DNA of 23,880 nt from NCBI GenBank assembly GCA_016199665.1, contig JACQGG010000132.1, positions 1-23,880 of the forward strand. Reading direction: 5' to 3'. How positions within the stretch are numbered: the first letter of the stretch is position 1; each line of letters begins with the position of its first letter. The notes under the pieces were generated by a model that searched no databases, had not been told where the DNA came from, and saw nothing but the letters and a program-made list of their open reading frames with translations. The position numbers were made by a program, and so were the translations under genes. Shown piece by piece: positions 5,138 to 12,843 of the stretch. Source of the stretch: Acidobacteriota bacterium. Its GTDB lineage: Bacteria; Acidobacteriota; UBA6911; JACQSX01.

Positions 5138-8100
5138 ATGCGAACGGATCGATTTTACGGATTTGTTGCGCTGGCTGCCGCCATCCTGATTGGTGGAAGC
5201 TGTGCTTTTCTCAGCGGACAGGGAGGGCTGAAGCCTGAGCCGCAGGCCGCTGCCGCCGCCCCTCGGCCGCTTGCGCCGCCGGGCGCTGCCGCCGCCCCTC
5301 ATGCTCAAGCCAACGACCGCACTTTACGCGAGGCGCGGCCCGGCGAGGTCTGGATCACCCAACCCACCGTCGAGGCCACACTTCCGCAACTCCCTTCCCG
5401 AGCGATTCAGAATCCGAACGTTCTGAACGATACAACTGCGCCGACGCTCCCGCAGAATTTGGCCGTGCGCACTTCGGGACTTTTTGGATTCTCCGCCAAC
5501 TGGAGCCCGTCCTCGGACGCTGAGTCAGGAATTTCCTACTACGCCTACGCTATCGGAACAGGCGCCACCGGATCGACGGAAGCGAACGTCAAGTACTGGC
5601 AGTCGGTCGGCAACAACCCGCGCGTGAACGTCAATATTGTCCTGACACAAGGCCAGGTCTACTACTTCTCAGTGAAGGCAGTAAACGGGGCCAACCTGCA
5701 TAGCGATTTGGCTCGAAGCCCTCCACTCACGGCCACGCCGCTGACCTATGGACAGGCCGATTACCGGGTTTCTTTCGCCATCTCCCCGGTGGGCTATGAC
5801 GAAAACGGTCCCACTGCAACTTGGTCGGTGGCCAGGTCGGCCGAAATCATGGGCTTTTTGGACAAGATGGCTCCGGTGTTGTACGACCTCTACGGGCCGC
5901 CCTCATCCCCCTACACTCTCACTCTGGTCCGCGACTTGCGTTACACCTCATCCGCTGTTTTTTTCCCCTCCACCGACGAAATCCACCTCGGCGACAACGC
6001 CAGCTACCAGTTGATCACCCACGAGCTTGTCCACGGATGGCGCAGAGACCGACTCCTGGCCAGCGACAACCTGTGGCAGTACAACCCGACGTTGAGCGGC
6101 TTCGAAGAGGGGTTTGCCCAAGCGGTCTCCTATGAAGCCATGACGGAATTTGCGCGGCGTTATCCCACTTTTGGGCTTACCCAGCAGATCTATCAGTCGA
6201 GCAATGAATGGGACTACGACTTTCAGAACACACCGGAACTGCGGACGACCGACTTCTGGAGCGATTCCGGCGGCATGCTCCTGTACTGGGTCCGATACGA
6301 GGTGGCGGCCGCGGCGCTGGCAAAGATTGCAAGAGAACACCCCGGTTTCTACCGCACCTTCAATGCAGAGTTTTATCGACGCCTCAACACCAATCCGATC
6401 CTCACCTCGTCGCGCGCTCTGGTCAAGGAAATCATCCAGACCGTTGCTCCAACGATCGAGGGGAAAGCCGCGTCAGATTGGATCGACCAGCAGTACATCT
6501 TTGACTGCGCCGTTCACCCTGGAAAGAAGGTGTGGCTGTTCACACAGCATTATCCGTGGACCGAGTATTTCGCTTTCAACCGAACTTATTTCTACGAGAC
6601 TTTCTCCAACGGCTCAGACTGGTCCTACTGGAATGGATCCGGATACACTTACTACGGCCTCAATGGATCCCAGGGCCAGGGAACGCTTCGCGCCAGCGGT
6701 GGAAACACCGTCTGGCAGAACTCGCTGCTCATCAGCCCCACGGATAACCCGCCTGTGTTCTATGGCTTTGGCAAGGACGACATCAATTTGACGACTCAGG
6801 CCACCAACCTCCCCTGGCCCGGAGGGGATCCGAGCAAGTTCGTGACCGGCCTCTTGTCCCTGGACTTGTACAAGCTGACGGTTCAATTCACGTCCGGCTC
6901 CAGCAGCGTCACCAACAATTACTACCGGGTTATGGGAAGAGAACTGCGCAGCACAACCGGATTATTCGGAGGAATTATCGGCGCCAACGGCGGCCAGATA
7001 TACCTCAACCACAGGAACTACCCGTCCGGCTCTCCGGTTCCGATCGTCAACTCCGCATTCTGGACGACCGCGCCGTGGGCCACCATTCCGCACCCTGCGA
7101 CCAACTCCGTGGACACCGAGCCGGGGATTGTCGACGTCACCTATGTCGATGCAACGGGAAAAGTGTACACGGATACTCGCACTATCGGTTACGGCAGCTG
7201 GAATGGGAACCAGGCTTTTCTGTTTGACGTCTCCAAGATGCATGCCACGAGCGGGGTGGATTTGGCGATTTCGAAGACTCACAGCGGAAACTTCGTCATT
7301 GGCGCCAACGGCGTTTACACGATTTCCGTTCGAAATACAGGTTCAGCCGCCAGCAGTGACGTCATCACGGTGACCGACACCCTCCCGGCCGGCATGAGTT
7401 TTGTATCAGGCGCGGGAGCCGGCTGGACATGCTCCGCTTTCGGCCAAGCCGTCGTCTGTGCAACTTCAGCTTCGATCGCGGCCGGAGCCAGCGCCGCCAG
7501 CCTGACGCTGACGGTAAGCCTCGGAACGGGAGCCCAGGGGACGGTGACCAATCGGGCCAGCCTCTCCAACTCCAGCGACGCAAGCCCGGCCAACAATACC
7601 GCCGCCGACAGCACGACGGTCCTGAGCGGGACCCCTCCGGCGGCGCCGAGCGCTCTAACCGCGATAGCCTGTTTCGGCTCGGAAATCAACCTGAGATGGA
7701 CCGACAACAGCGGCGACGAGACGGCGTTCATTCTGGAGAGAAAAGTCGGACTGAGCGGAAGCTACACGGCGGTGCAGACTCTGGCAGCCAATGCCACCGG
7801 CTATCTGGACCGTGGACTCACCGCCCTTGCCACCTACTACTATCGTATCCGGGCCAGCAATGACATCGGCGCTTCCGATTACTCCAACGAAACCAACGCG
7901 GCGGTTGCTTCGACGTCGATTTTCACCGATGACCCCGCGACGGCAGGCATTACCCCGGTGAGAGCCGTGCACGTAACCGAGCTGCGACAGGCAGTGGACG
8001 CGGTGCGGGCTTGCGCGGGACTGACTGCGGCCACCTGGACCGACCCCTCTCTTGATGGCGCCTTCATCAGGGCCGTGCACTTTCAGGAGCTCCGCGACAA

Positions 8101-8221
8101 GCTGGCGCCAGCGCTGGCCACGCTCGGTTTGCCGGCCCAGGTCTACACGGACGATCCTTTGGCGCCCGGGACGACGATAAAGAAGGTCCATCTGCAGGAG
8201 TTGCGCCAGGCAATCAGGTAA
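5138..8221 (+). CDS. Exported metallopeptidase-like protein with FN3, DUF11 and VHxxELR repeats
   Basis: The 1027-residue product has an N-terminal signal sequence (FVALAAAILIGGSCAFLSG, about residues 8-26) followed by an Ala/Pro-rich linker (about 30-60). Fibronectin type III-like domain 1 lies at about 103-205. A central gluzincin-like region contains the zinc-binding motif HELVH at 295-299 and GFEEGFAQ at 321-328, whose E323 or E324 is the likely third ligand. DUF11 (VDLAISKTHSG onward) spans about 707-831 and a second FN3 about 833-922. The C-terminus (about 928-1027) holds three copies of a roughly 33-residue unit, TDxP...(V/I)(R/K)xVHxxELR. Such repeats occur at the end of acidobacterial exported proteins and may serve in surface display; that is inference. 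The gene is monocistronic, with GGGGA before the ATG. The substrate is not predictable. The best alternative is a non-peptidase surface protein with a vestigial zinc site. Confidence 0.82.
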   Translation: MRTDRFYGFVALAAAILIGGSCAFLSGQGGLKPEPQAAAAAPRPLAPPGAAAAPHAQANDRTLREARPGEVWITQPTVEATLPQLPSRAIQNPNVLNDTTAPTLPQNLAVRTSGLFGFSANWSPSSDAESGISYYAYAIGTGATGSTEANVKYWQSVGNNPRVNVNIVLTQGQVYYFSVKAVNGANLHSDLARSPPLTATPLTYGQADYRVSFAISPVGYDENGPTATWSVARSAEIMGFLDKMAPVLYDLYGPPSSPYTLTLVRDLRYTSSAVFFPSTDEIHLGDNASYQLITHELVHGWRRDRLLASDNLWQYNPTLSGFEEGFAQAVSYEAMTEFARRYPTFGLTQQIYQSSNEWDYDFQNTPELRTTDFWSDSGGMLLYWVRYEVAAAALAKIAREHPGFYRTFNAEFYRRLNTNPILTSSRALVKEIIQTVAPTIEGKAASDWIDQQYIFDCAVHPGKKVWLFTQHYPWTEYFAFNRTYFYETFSNGSDWSYWNGSGYTYYGLNGSQGQGTLRASGGNTVWQNSLLISPTDNPPVFYGFGKDDINLTTQATNLPWPGGDPSKFVTGLLSLDLYKLTVQFTSGSSSVTNNYYRVMGRELRSTTGLFGGIIGANGGQIYLNHRNYPSGSPVPIVNSAFWTTAPWATIPHPATNSVDTEPGIVDVTYVDATGKVYTDTRTIGYGSWNGNQAFLFDVSKMHATSGVDLAISKTHSGNFVIGANGVYTISVRNTGSAASSDVITVTDTLPAGMSFVSGAGAGWTCSAFGQAVVCATSASIAAGASAASLTLTVSLGTGAQGTVTNRASLSNSSDASPANNTAADSTTVLSGTPPAAPSALTAIACFGSEINLRWTDNSGDETAFILERKVGLSGSYTAVQTLAANATGYLDRGLTALATYYYRIRASNDIGASDYSNETNAAVASTSIFTDDPATAGITPVRAVHVTELRQAVDAVRACAGLTAATWTDPSLDGAFIRAVHFQELRDKLAPALATLGLPAQVYTDDPLAPGTTIKKVHLQELRQAIR

Positions 8222-8242
8222 TAGCCTGGTAGAAGTGCGACG

Positions 8243-8986
8243 CTAGTCTGGCTCCTTCGCCGGCCGGCAAGCCGCCTGGGCCCAGGCCCGGCCGGCTTCG
8301 TGCAGCCCGTTAAGAATGCCTTCCAACTCGAGCCTCTTCTCTTCCAGGGCCTCTTCGCTCAGGTCTTTGTCCAGAAACATCGGCTTTGCAATGTCGATTC
8401 GAACTGGGGAGAACGGCAGCGGGATCTGGAATTGGTCCCATGAAGCAAGTACCTTGGCGCGCCTCGCTTCGATATGAAAGGGAAGGATGGGATGCCGGGA
8501 GTAACTGGCGAGCCAGGTAACTCCGTGCTGGACGCGATACCGCGGTCCCCGCGGACCGTCCACAGTAAATGCAACATCGGCTCCGTCTTTTAGTGTTCGG
8601 ATCAGGCTGAGAGTCCCTGGAACGGCGCCGCGCGACGTGGAGCCCCGGCTGCTCCCATACCCGAAACGGCGGATGACATGGGCAATGTACTCGCCGTCCC
8701 TGTTTCTGCTGGTCAGGACGACAATTCCCCGATTACGCCAGAAGAAGGTGGCCGGCAGAATCCGGCCATGCCAGAAAGCGAATATGACGGGAATGTTCCC
8801 CTGCTCCAGCCTCGTGAAATGCTCCAGACCGAAGATCTGCCAGCGCCAGGTCCGCGCCAGAGCTTGGATAAGAAGCCACCCGACCCAGCCGATCGCGAGA
8901 AAGTAAAAATCGCGCCAGATCCCACAACGGACGTGTCGCTTCTCTTCGGGGAGGTTATTTCCTGCAGCTTCCATCGAGTCGAGCAT
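8243..8986 (-). CDS. DUF374 lysophospholipid acyltransferase-family protein
   Basis: The conserved part matches the DUF374 branch of the lysophospholipid acyltransferase superfamily. IFAFWHGRILPATFFW carries the H of the HxxxxD-like site region. VVLTSRNRDGEYIAHVIRRF, GYGSSRGSTSRGAVPG and VAFTVDGPRGPRYRVQHGVT follow in the usual order. These inner-membrane proteins are thought to acylate lipid A-like or phospholipid acceptors. One hydrophobic stretch (FYFLAIGWVGWLLIQALA) near the N-terminus would anchor it. The start is uncertain: ATG at 8986 is used here (247 residues), ATG at 8974 is also possible, and the frame is open to GTG at 9067; none has a good Shine-Dalgarno. The gene is convergent with the exported protein, its stop only 21 bases from that gene's stop. 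Confidence 0.82.
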   Translation of the reverse strand: MLDSMEAAGNNLPEEKRHVRCGIWRDFYFLAIGWVGWLLIQALARTWRWQIFGLEHFTRLEQGNIPVIFAFWHGRILPATFFWRNRGIVVLTSRNRDGEYIAHVIRRFGYGSSRGSTSRGAVPGTLSLIRTLKDGADVAFTVDGPRGPRYRVQHGVTWLASYSRHPILPFHIEARRAKVLASWDQFQIPLPFSPVRIDIAKPMFLDKDLSEEALEEKRLELEGILNGLHEAGRAWAQAACRPAKEPD

Positions 8987-9106
8987 CCGAACACAAGGAT
9001 AAACGATGCCGCAGGTAAGACGAAGCTCCAAGCAGAGGACCCGGGACCGCCCTCCTGGAATCCCCACGGGTTATAACCGGATGAAACCGGATGCAACTGA
9101 CTGTAC

Positions 9107-9130
9107 ATCCGGGCTCAAGCGGCGTATAGT
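9107..9130 (+). promoter_or_regulatory. Candidate promoter of the RRM gene
   Basis: TATAGT at 9125-9130 is a good -10 box. A weak -35 (CTGTAC, about 9101) lies 18 bases upstream. This would give a leader of roughly 105 bases before the ATG at 9243, long for a small gene and consistent with post-transcriptional control. Confidence 0.3.
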
Positions 9131-9210
9131 ATTCCCGCATCTATCAGACTGATTGCTCGCTCCGAATAGCCCGTCGGCAATTCCGAACGATTCCTTCATC
9201 CGATATTATG

Positions 9211-9231
9211 GCGGGCGCAGTGCCCGCGGAG
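9211..9231 (+). promoter_or_regulatory. Hairpin abutting the RRM gene ribosome-binding site
   Basis: GCGGGC (9211-9216) and GCCCGC (9222-9227) form a 6-bp GC-only stem around loop GCAGT. The stem is followed directly by GGAG (9228-9231), the only visible Shine-Dalgarno for the RRM gene. A structure touching the ribosome-binding site could make translation sensitive to temperature or to binding of the gene's own product. Confidence 0.4.
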
Positions 9232-9242
9232 ACGCGACGAAT

Positions 9243-9581
9243 ATGGCAAACAAACTTTACGTAGGCAACCTCGCCTTTGCGGTCAGTGAAGCATCCCTTG
9301 AGGGTTTCTTCACGGAAAACGGGGTTAAGGTGGAGAAAGTCGAGCTGGTGCGAGATACCGGCACGGGAAAATCGCGCGGGTTTGGCTTCGTTCAGTTGGA
9401 AGTGGGTCAGGACATGCAAGCCGCGATCAAAGCCACGGACGGCAAAGACCTGAGCGGCCGGCAAGTGACCGTCAACGAAGCAAGAGAGCGGCCGCGTGAC
9501 TCCCGGGGAGGGGGCCGGCCGTCGTCGGGCGGAAAAGGTGGCCGAGGACGGTTCCGGGGGGGCAACAGGCGCGATTACTAG
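9243..9581 (+). CDS. RRM-type RNA-binding protein with RGG tail
   Basis: The 112-residue protein is a single RNA recognition motif. RNP2 is LYVGNL (residues 5-10) and RNP1 is SRGFGFVQL (44-52) with the two exposed aromatics F47 and F49. The tail (about 81-112) is rich in Gly and Arg, with RGG-like groups (GGRGRFRGGNRRDY), and should bind RNA without sequence preference. This is the architecture of small bacterial and cyanobacterial Rbp proteins, often cold-induced RNA chaperones. The frame is open upstream to 9153, but family similarity begins at MANKLYVGNL, so ATG 9243 is the start. Its own leader hairpin next to GGAG suggests autoregulation, which is inference. No partner gene is apparent. 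Confidence 0.93.
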   Translation: MANKLYVGNLAFAVSEASLEGFFTENGVKVEKVELVRDTGTGKSRGFGFVQLEVGQDMQAAIKATDGKDLSGRQVTVNEARERPRDSRGGGRPSSGGKGGRGRFRGGNRRDY

Positions 9582-9681
9582 CGGCCTGTAACGCAAATCA
9601 ATAGCAATTGAGACCCGCGTCGGCGAGTCTCCCCGGCAGCGCCTCCGTGTGGCGCATTCTCGGCCCGGCAAGAAGGACGTG

Positions 9682-9969
9682 ATGGAAAGAAATGTCGTGT
9701 GCGATTTGGAACCCAGGTTCGCCGAGCTGAGTCCTGAGAGAAGACTGGCAGCCGCCGTTGTGCGTCTGGCATGGGAAGACACTTTTGCCGAGACCGGCGC
9801 GCAGAATCCGCTCAGGGCGGGTGAACTGAGAAAGCGGAGGGAAGCCGCAATCCGGTGGATCCTGCACGACCAGGATTTTATCTACTGGTGCGAAATGTCA
9901 ACCATGAATGCGCGGGCCGTGCGCGCCCGGTTTGAGTCCGAGCTGGCGCGGCAGCGCATTGAGTCGTAA
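9682..9969 (+). CDS. Small conserved hypothetical protein
   Basis: The 95-residue product (MERNVVCDLEPRFAELSPER at its start) is acidic, helical and soluble. It has the pattern RLAAAVVRLAWEDT, KRREAAIRWIL, DFIYWCEMSTMNARAVRARF. I recognise this W-L-x(n)-DFxxWCxxxxxxxxxVR arrangement from short proteins of unknown function in phages and bacterial chromosomes, but cannot name a family. AGAAGGA lies before the ATG at 9682, which supports this start over the ATG at 9649. It follows the RRM gene by 100 bases on the same strand. There are no membrane segments and no catalytic motif. Confidence 0.65.
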   Translation: MERNVVCDLEPRFAELSPERRLAAAVVRLAWEDTFAETGAQNPLRAGELRKRREAAIRWILHDQDFIYWCEMSTMNARAVRARFESELARQRIES

Positions 9970-10045
9970 CCAGGCGATTCTTCGCACCCATGCTTCGGAT
10001 CTCCGCCGCATCATTCTTGGACTGTGGGTGTACAATCGATGATGG

Positions 10046-10963
10046 ATGAACACACGGTTTGGCCCGCTGTCGGTCAACGATGCTCATTGCCACTTCTTCT
10101 CCGATTCATTTCTCTCGGCGATGGCCGGCCAGAAATTCAAGACAGGAGATTCCGTCGGGAAGGCGATCGAAATTCTGGGTTGGGACCGGCCGCCGGCGGA
10201 TCCAGTGGACTTGGCGCGGCAATGGGTCGCCGAGCTGGATCGACATTCTGTGAGCCGCTCCGCGCTGATCGCCAGCCTGCCGGGAGATGAAACCTCGGTG
10301 GCGGCGGCGGTTGCCGCCTACCCGCAAAGATTCGTCGGCTTTTTCATGCTTGATCCCACCCAGCCGGATGCCGTGGAGCGCACCCGGCGGGCGTTTGGAG
10401 AATTGCGCTTCCGGTGTGCCTGCCTTTTCCCCGCAATGCATCGGTACCCGCTCAGCGACCCTCGGGTCAGCGCCGTGATGGACGCGGCCAGCGGGATTCC
10501 AGGGTGTGCGGTCTTTGTGCACTGTGGTGTCTTGACGGTGGGTATCAGGAAAAAGCTCGGGCTGGGGAGTCTATTCGACTTGAGTCTTGGAAATCCGCTG
10601 CATCTGGGGCTGCTTGCCGCAGCCTATCCCGGCATTCATTTCATCATCCCTCACCTCGGAGCCGGGCTGTTCCGGGAGGCGCTGATGGCGGCGGATACCT
10701 GCCCCAACGTCTACCTGGACACCTCAAGTTCCAATTCCTGGGTGCGATACTTGAACATCACGCTGCAGCAGGCGTTGCGCCAGGCCCTTGACGTCGTCGG
10801 ACCCCAGCGTCTACTATTTGGTACCGACTCATCTTTCTTTCCGCGCGGCTGGCACAGAAAGATTTTCGACGACCAGTTGTTCGCCCTTGAGGCGCTCCAG
10901 GTGGAGCGATCGGTGGCGGCGGCAATTCTGGGCGGAAATTTCGAGCGGCTTTTTCCTCTGTGA
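10046..10963 (+). CDS. Amidohydrolase family 2 (ACMSD-like) hydrolase/decarboxylase
   Basis: The 305-residue TIM-barrel protein shows the full metal site of the ACMSD/amidohydrolase_2 family: H14 and H16 in DAHCHFF, H159 in FVHCG, H203 in FIIPHLGAG and D261 in LLFGTDSSF. Family members decarboxylate aromatic or unsaturated acids or hydrolyse lactones and amides using one divalent metal. The substrate cannot be read from the sequence. Length (300-340) is normal and the protein should be cytosolic. The ATG at 10046 has only a weak ribosome-binding site. The next gene on the same strand begins 61 bases after its stop and is functionally unrelated. Confidence 0.85.
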   Translation: MNTRFGPLSVNDAHCHFFSDSFLSAMAGQKFKTGDSVGKAIEILGWDRPPADPVDLARQWVAELDRHSVSRSALIASLPGDETSVAAAVAAYPQRFVGFFMLDPTQPDAVERTRRAFGELRFRCACLFPAMHRYPLSDPRVSAVMDAASGIPGCAVFVHCGVLTVGIRKKLGLGSLFDLSLGNPLHLGLLAAAYPGIHFIIPHLGAGLFREALMAADTCPNVYLDTSSSNSWVRYLNITLQQALRQALDVVGPQRLLFGTDSSFFPRGWHRKIFDDQLFALEALQVERSVAAAILGGNFERLFPL

Positions 10964-11024
10964 TGCCGCAGGTCGCTTGAGACGCGCAATCTTGAGCTGA
11001 ACTCATAACGTTGATTGGAGCCAC

Positions 11025-11636
11025 ATGATGAAGATAGAAGATGGTCTGCTCCGGCCCTCGAAAAAAGACAGAATGATCCTGATCGCTTCGGGATTTGTAT
11101 TTCTCTTTCTGATCGCGGCGGTTGACTTGATGACCGGTCCCGAGATTGCCTTTTCAGTATTCTACCTGGCGCCGATTTCGCTGGTTGTGTGGAGCGCCGG
11201 AAGGGGCCTGGGAATTCTCGCCTCTCTCACGGGAGCCGCCCTTTGGGTTCTGGCCGATGTCGCCGCAGGTCAGCAATACTCTCATTTCCTCTTACCCTAC
11301 TGGAATGGGGCGGTCCGGCTCGGATTCTTCCTGGTCGTCACTTTTCTTATGTCGTCATTCAAGGCGGCCCTGGAGCGCGAAAAATGGACGGTGGCGCGTG
11401 AACAGCGGCGCATGTTCGTCGTGCTCATGGAACAGCTTTACACTCCCATCGCCGGAATCCTGGGCAACGCTTCGCTGCTTGCGCGCGAGGATCTTCCTCC
11501 CGCCGCGAAGCTGTGCGTAAGTGAAATTCGGCAGTTTGCGGAGCAGATACAGTCGATCCTTCTGCAATTGAAAGAGCTGGAACCAGCGCCAGGACCGCCG
11601 GTCTTTGCCTCCAGGATTCCCATGGCCGGAAAGTAG
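11025..11636 (+). CDS. Membrane protein with histidine-less HisKA-like helix
   Basis: The 203-residue protein has about four N-terminal membrane segments: 17-33, 40-57, 62-80 and 94-113. The block IAFSVFYLAPISLVVWSAGR resembles the membrane sensor modules that usually precede GGDEF or histidine kinase domains. After a charged linker, residues 127-186 look like the two-helix dimerisation domain of a histidine kinase: FVVLMEQLYTPIAGILGNAS lines up with the usual F-xx-MSHELRTPL-xx-I-x-G. The phosphorylated His is replaced by E136, R by Y139, and no ATP-binding domain follows. It may be a scaffold or dimerising inhibitor of a kinase, or a relic of one. GGAG lies 4 bases before the ATG (11025; a second ATG at 11028 is possible). 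The gene is convergent with the exporter operon, with 17 bases between stops. Confidence 0.7.
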   Translation: MMKIEDGLLRPSKKDRMILIASGFVFLFLIAAVDLMTGPEIAFSVFYLAPISLVVWSAGRGLGILASLTGAALWVLADVAAGQQYSHFLLPYWNGAVRLGFFLVVTFLMSSFKAALEREKWTVAREQRRMFVVLMEQLYTPIAGILGNASLLAREDLPPAAKLCVSEIRQFAEQIQSILLQLKELEPAPGPPVFASRIPMAGK

Positions 11637-11657
11637 CTAAGCTAGCTGCTAAGCTAG
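11636..11657 (+). repeat. Tandem GCTAAGCTAG repeat between convergent genes
   Basis: GCTAAGCTAG occurs at 11636-11645 and again at 11648-11657, with an AGCTAGCT palindrome across the join. It covers the 17-base gap and both stop codons. No T-run follows on either strand, so a terminator call is not supported. Confidence 0.5.
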
Positions 11658-12802
11658 TCCAGCCGCTTTTGAAAGCGGAGCACGCTCAGTCCCAGCACCA
11701 CCGCGCCATATACGAACAAAGCTGCCATCTGGGGCCAGAGAACTTCAACGCCGCTGCCCTTGAGAAAGATACCCCGGAGAATCTCGATAAAGTATCGGAC
11801 CGGATTTGCGTAGGTGAGATACTGCACCGCCACCGGCATATTTCGGATCGGAAAAGCGAATCCGCTGAGCATGAACGCCGGCATGACAAAGAAGAACGAT
11901 GCCATCATCGCCTGCTGCTGCGTGTGAGAGATGGTGGAGATGAACAGCCCTGCGCCCAAAGACGTCATCAGAAAGAGAATAGAGCAACAGAGCAGCAGCC
12001 AGCCCTGCCCCCGAAATGGAATCCGAAACACGGCCAGCGCCGCACCCGTCACCAGAACCATGTCGCACAGCCCGACCAGAGCAAAGGGCAGCGTCTTGCC
12101 CAGGATCAGCTCGATCGGCCGAATCGGCGTCACCATCAGTTGTTCCATGGTTCCGATCTCCTTCTCGCGCACCAGGGCCATCGCCGTCAGGATCAGTGTC
12201 ACGATCGTGATAATGTTGGCCACAACGCCCGGCACATAGTAGTTGCGGCTTCGCAAATCAGGGTTGAACCAGACCCGGCTGCGAATGGCCAGCTCCGGAA
12301 GAGCCGGCCTGAAGATTCCATCCGCCCCGATGAAAAGTTTTTCCTGTTGCTGCCGGGCCAGCTTCTGGCCGGCGAAACTTGCCACGACTTGCGCGGCGTA
12401 GCTGGACACTACGGAGGCGCTGTTGGAATTTGCACCGTTGACGATCACCTGGACTGAAGCGCTGCCGCCATGCTGGATCTCACGGGCGAAACCGGGCAGC
12501 ACCGAAATCACGGCCTGGACCTGTTCTCGGTCCAGTAATGGCTGGACCTGATCGGGTCGGTCCGGTGTGGCGACAACCTGAAAATACCTGGAACCCTCAA
12601 AAGCCGCGAGCAATTCGCGACTGACCGGCGTTCGGTCCAAGTCAACCCAGGCGATGCGGCTGAATTCCACGTCCAGGTTGACCGCAAAGCCAAAGATGAG
12701 GAGCTGCAACAGCGGGGGCAAGAACAAAAGCACTCGCATGCGCGGCTCCCTCAAGGCTTGGCGAAGCTCTTTACCGATAATCTCCCGAATCCGGCTTCCC
12801 AT
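11654..12802 (-). CDS. ABC-2 type permease (YbhR-like)
   Basis: The 382-residue permease has one N-terminal membrane helix (about 25-43, VLLFLPPLLQLLIFGFAVNL) and a large extracytoplasmic domain (about 45-175). Five further helices lie in the C-terminal half (about 180-380). The cytosolic coupling helix motif VREKEIGTMEQLMVTPIRPI, about residue 213, is typical of the ABC2_membrane_3 family and docks on the ATPase. This is the last gene of the five-gene minus-strand operon. It follows the other permease by 41 bases, and with it should form a heterodimeric channel powered by the double ATPase. E. coli ybhR is the closest named layout. The substrate is unknown; drugs or amphiphiles are likely from the family. 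Confidence 0.92.
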   Translation of the reverse strand: MGSRIREIIGKELRQALREPRMRVLLFLPPLLQLLIFGFAVNLDVEFSRIAWVDLDRTPVSRELLAAFEGSRYFQVVATPDRPDQVQPLLDREQVQAVISVLPGFAREIQHGGSASVQVIVNGANSNSASVVSSYAAQVVASFAGQKLARQQQEKLFIGADGIFRPALPELAIRSRVWFNPDLRSRNYYVPGVVANIITIVTLILTAMALVREKEIGTMEQLMVTPIRPIELILGKTLPFALVGLCDMVLVTGAALAVFRIPFRGQGWLLLCCSILFLMTSLGAGLFISTISHTQQQAMMASFFFVMPAFMLSGFAFPIRNMPVAVQYLTYANPVRYFIEILRGIFLKGSGVEVLWPQMAALFVYGAVVLGLSVLRFQKRLD

Positions 12803-12843
12803 GGCGCTGCCTTCCAGCGACGGCGGGATTTCCCGCCATGTTC

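Noticed and set aside
11636..11657. Bidirectional terminator from the GCTAAGCTAG repeat
   Set aside because: The stems are short and AT/GC mixed and neither strand has a T-run after them.
11669..12457. Plus-strand 262-residue frame within the last permease gene
   Set aside because: His/Gln/Arg-rich low-complexity product antisense to a clear permease.
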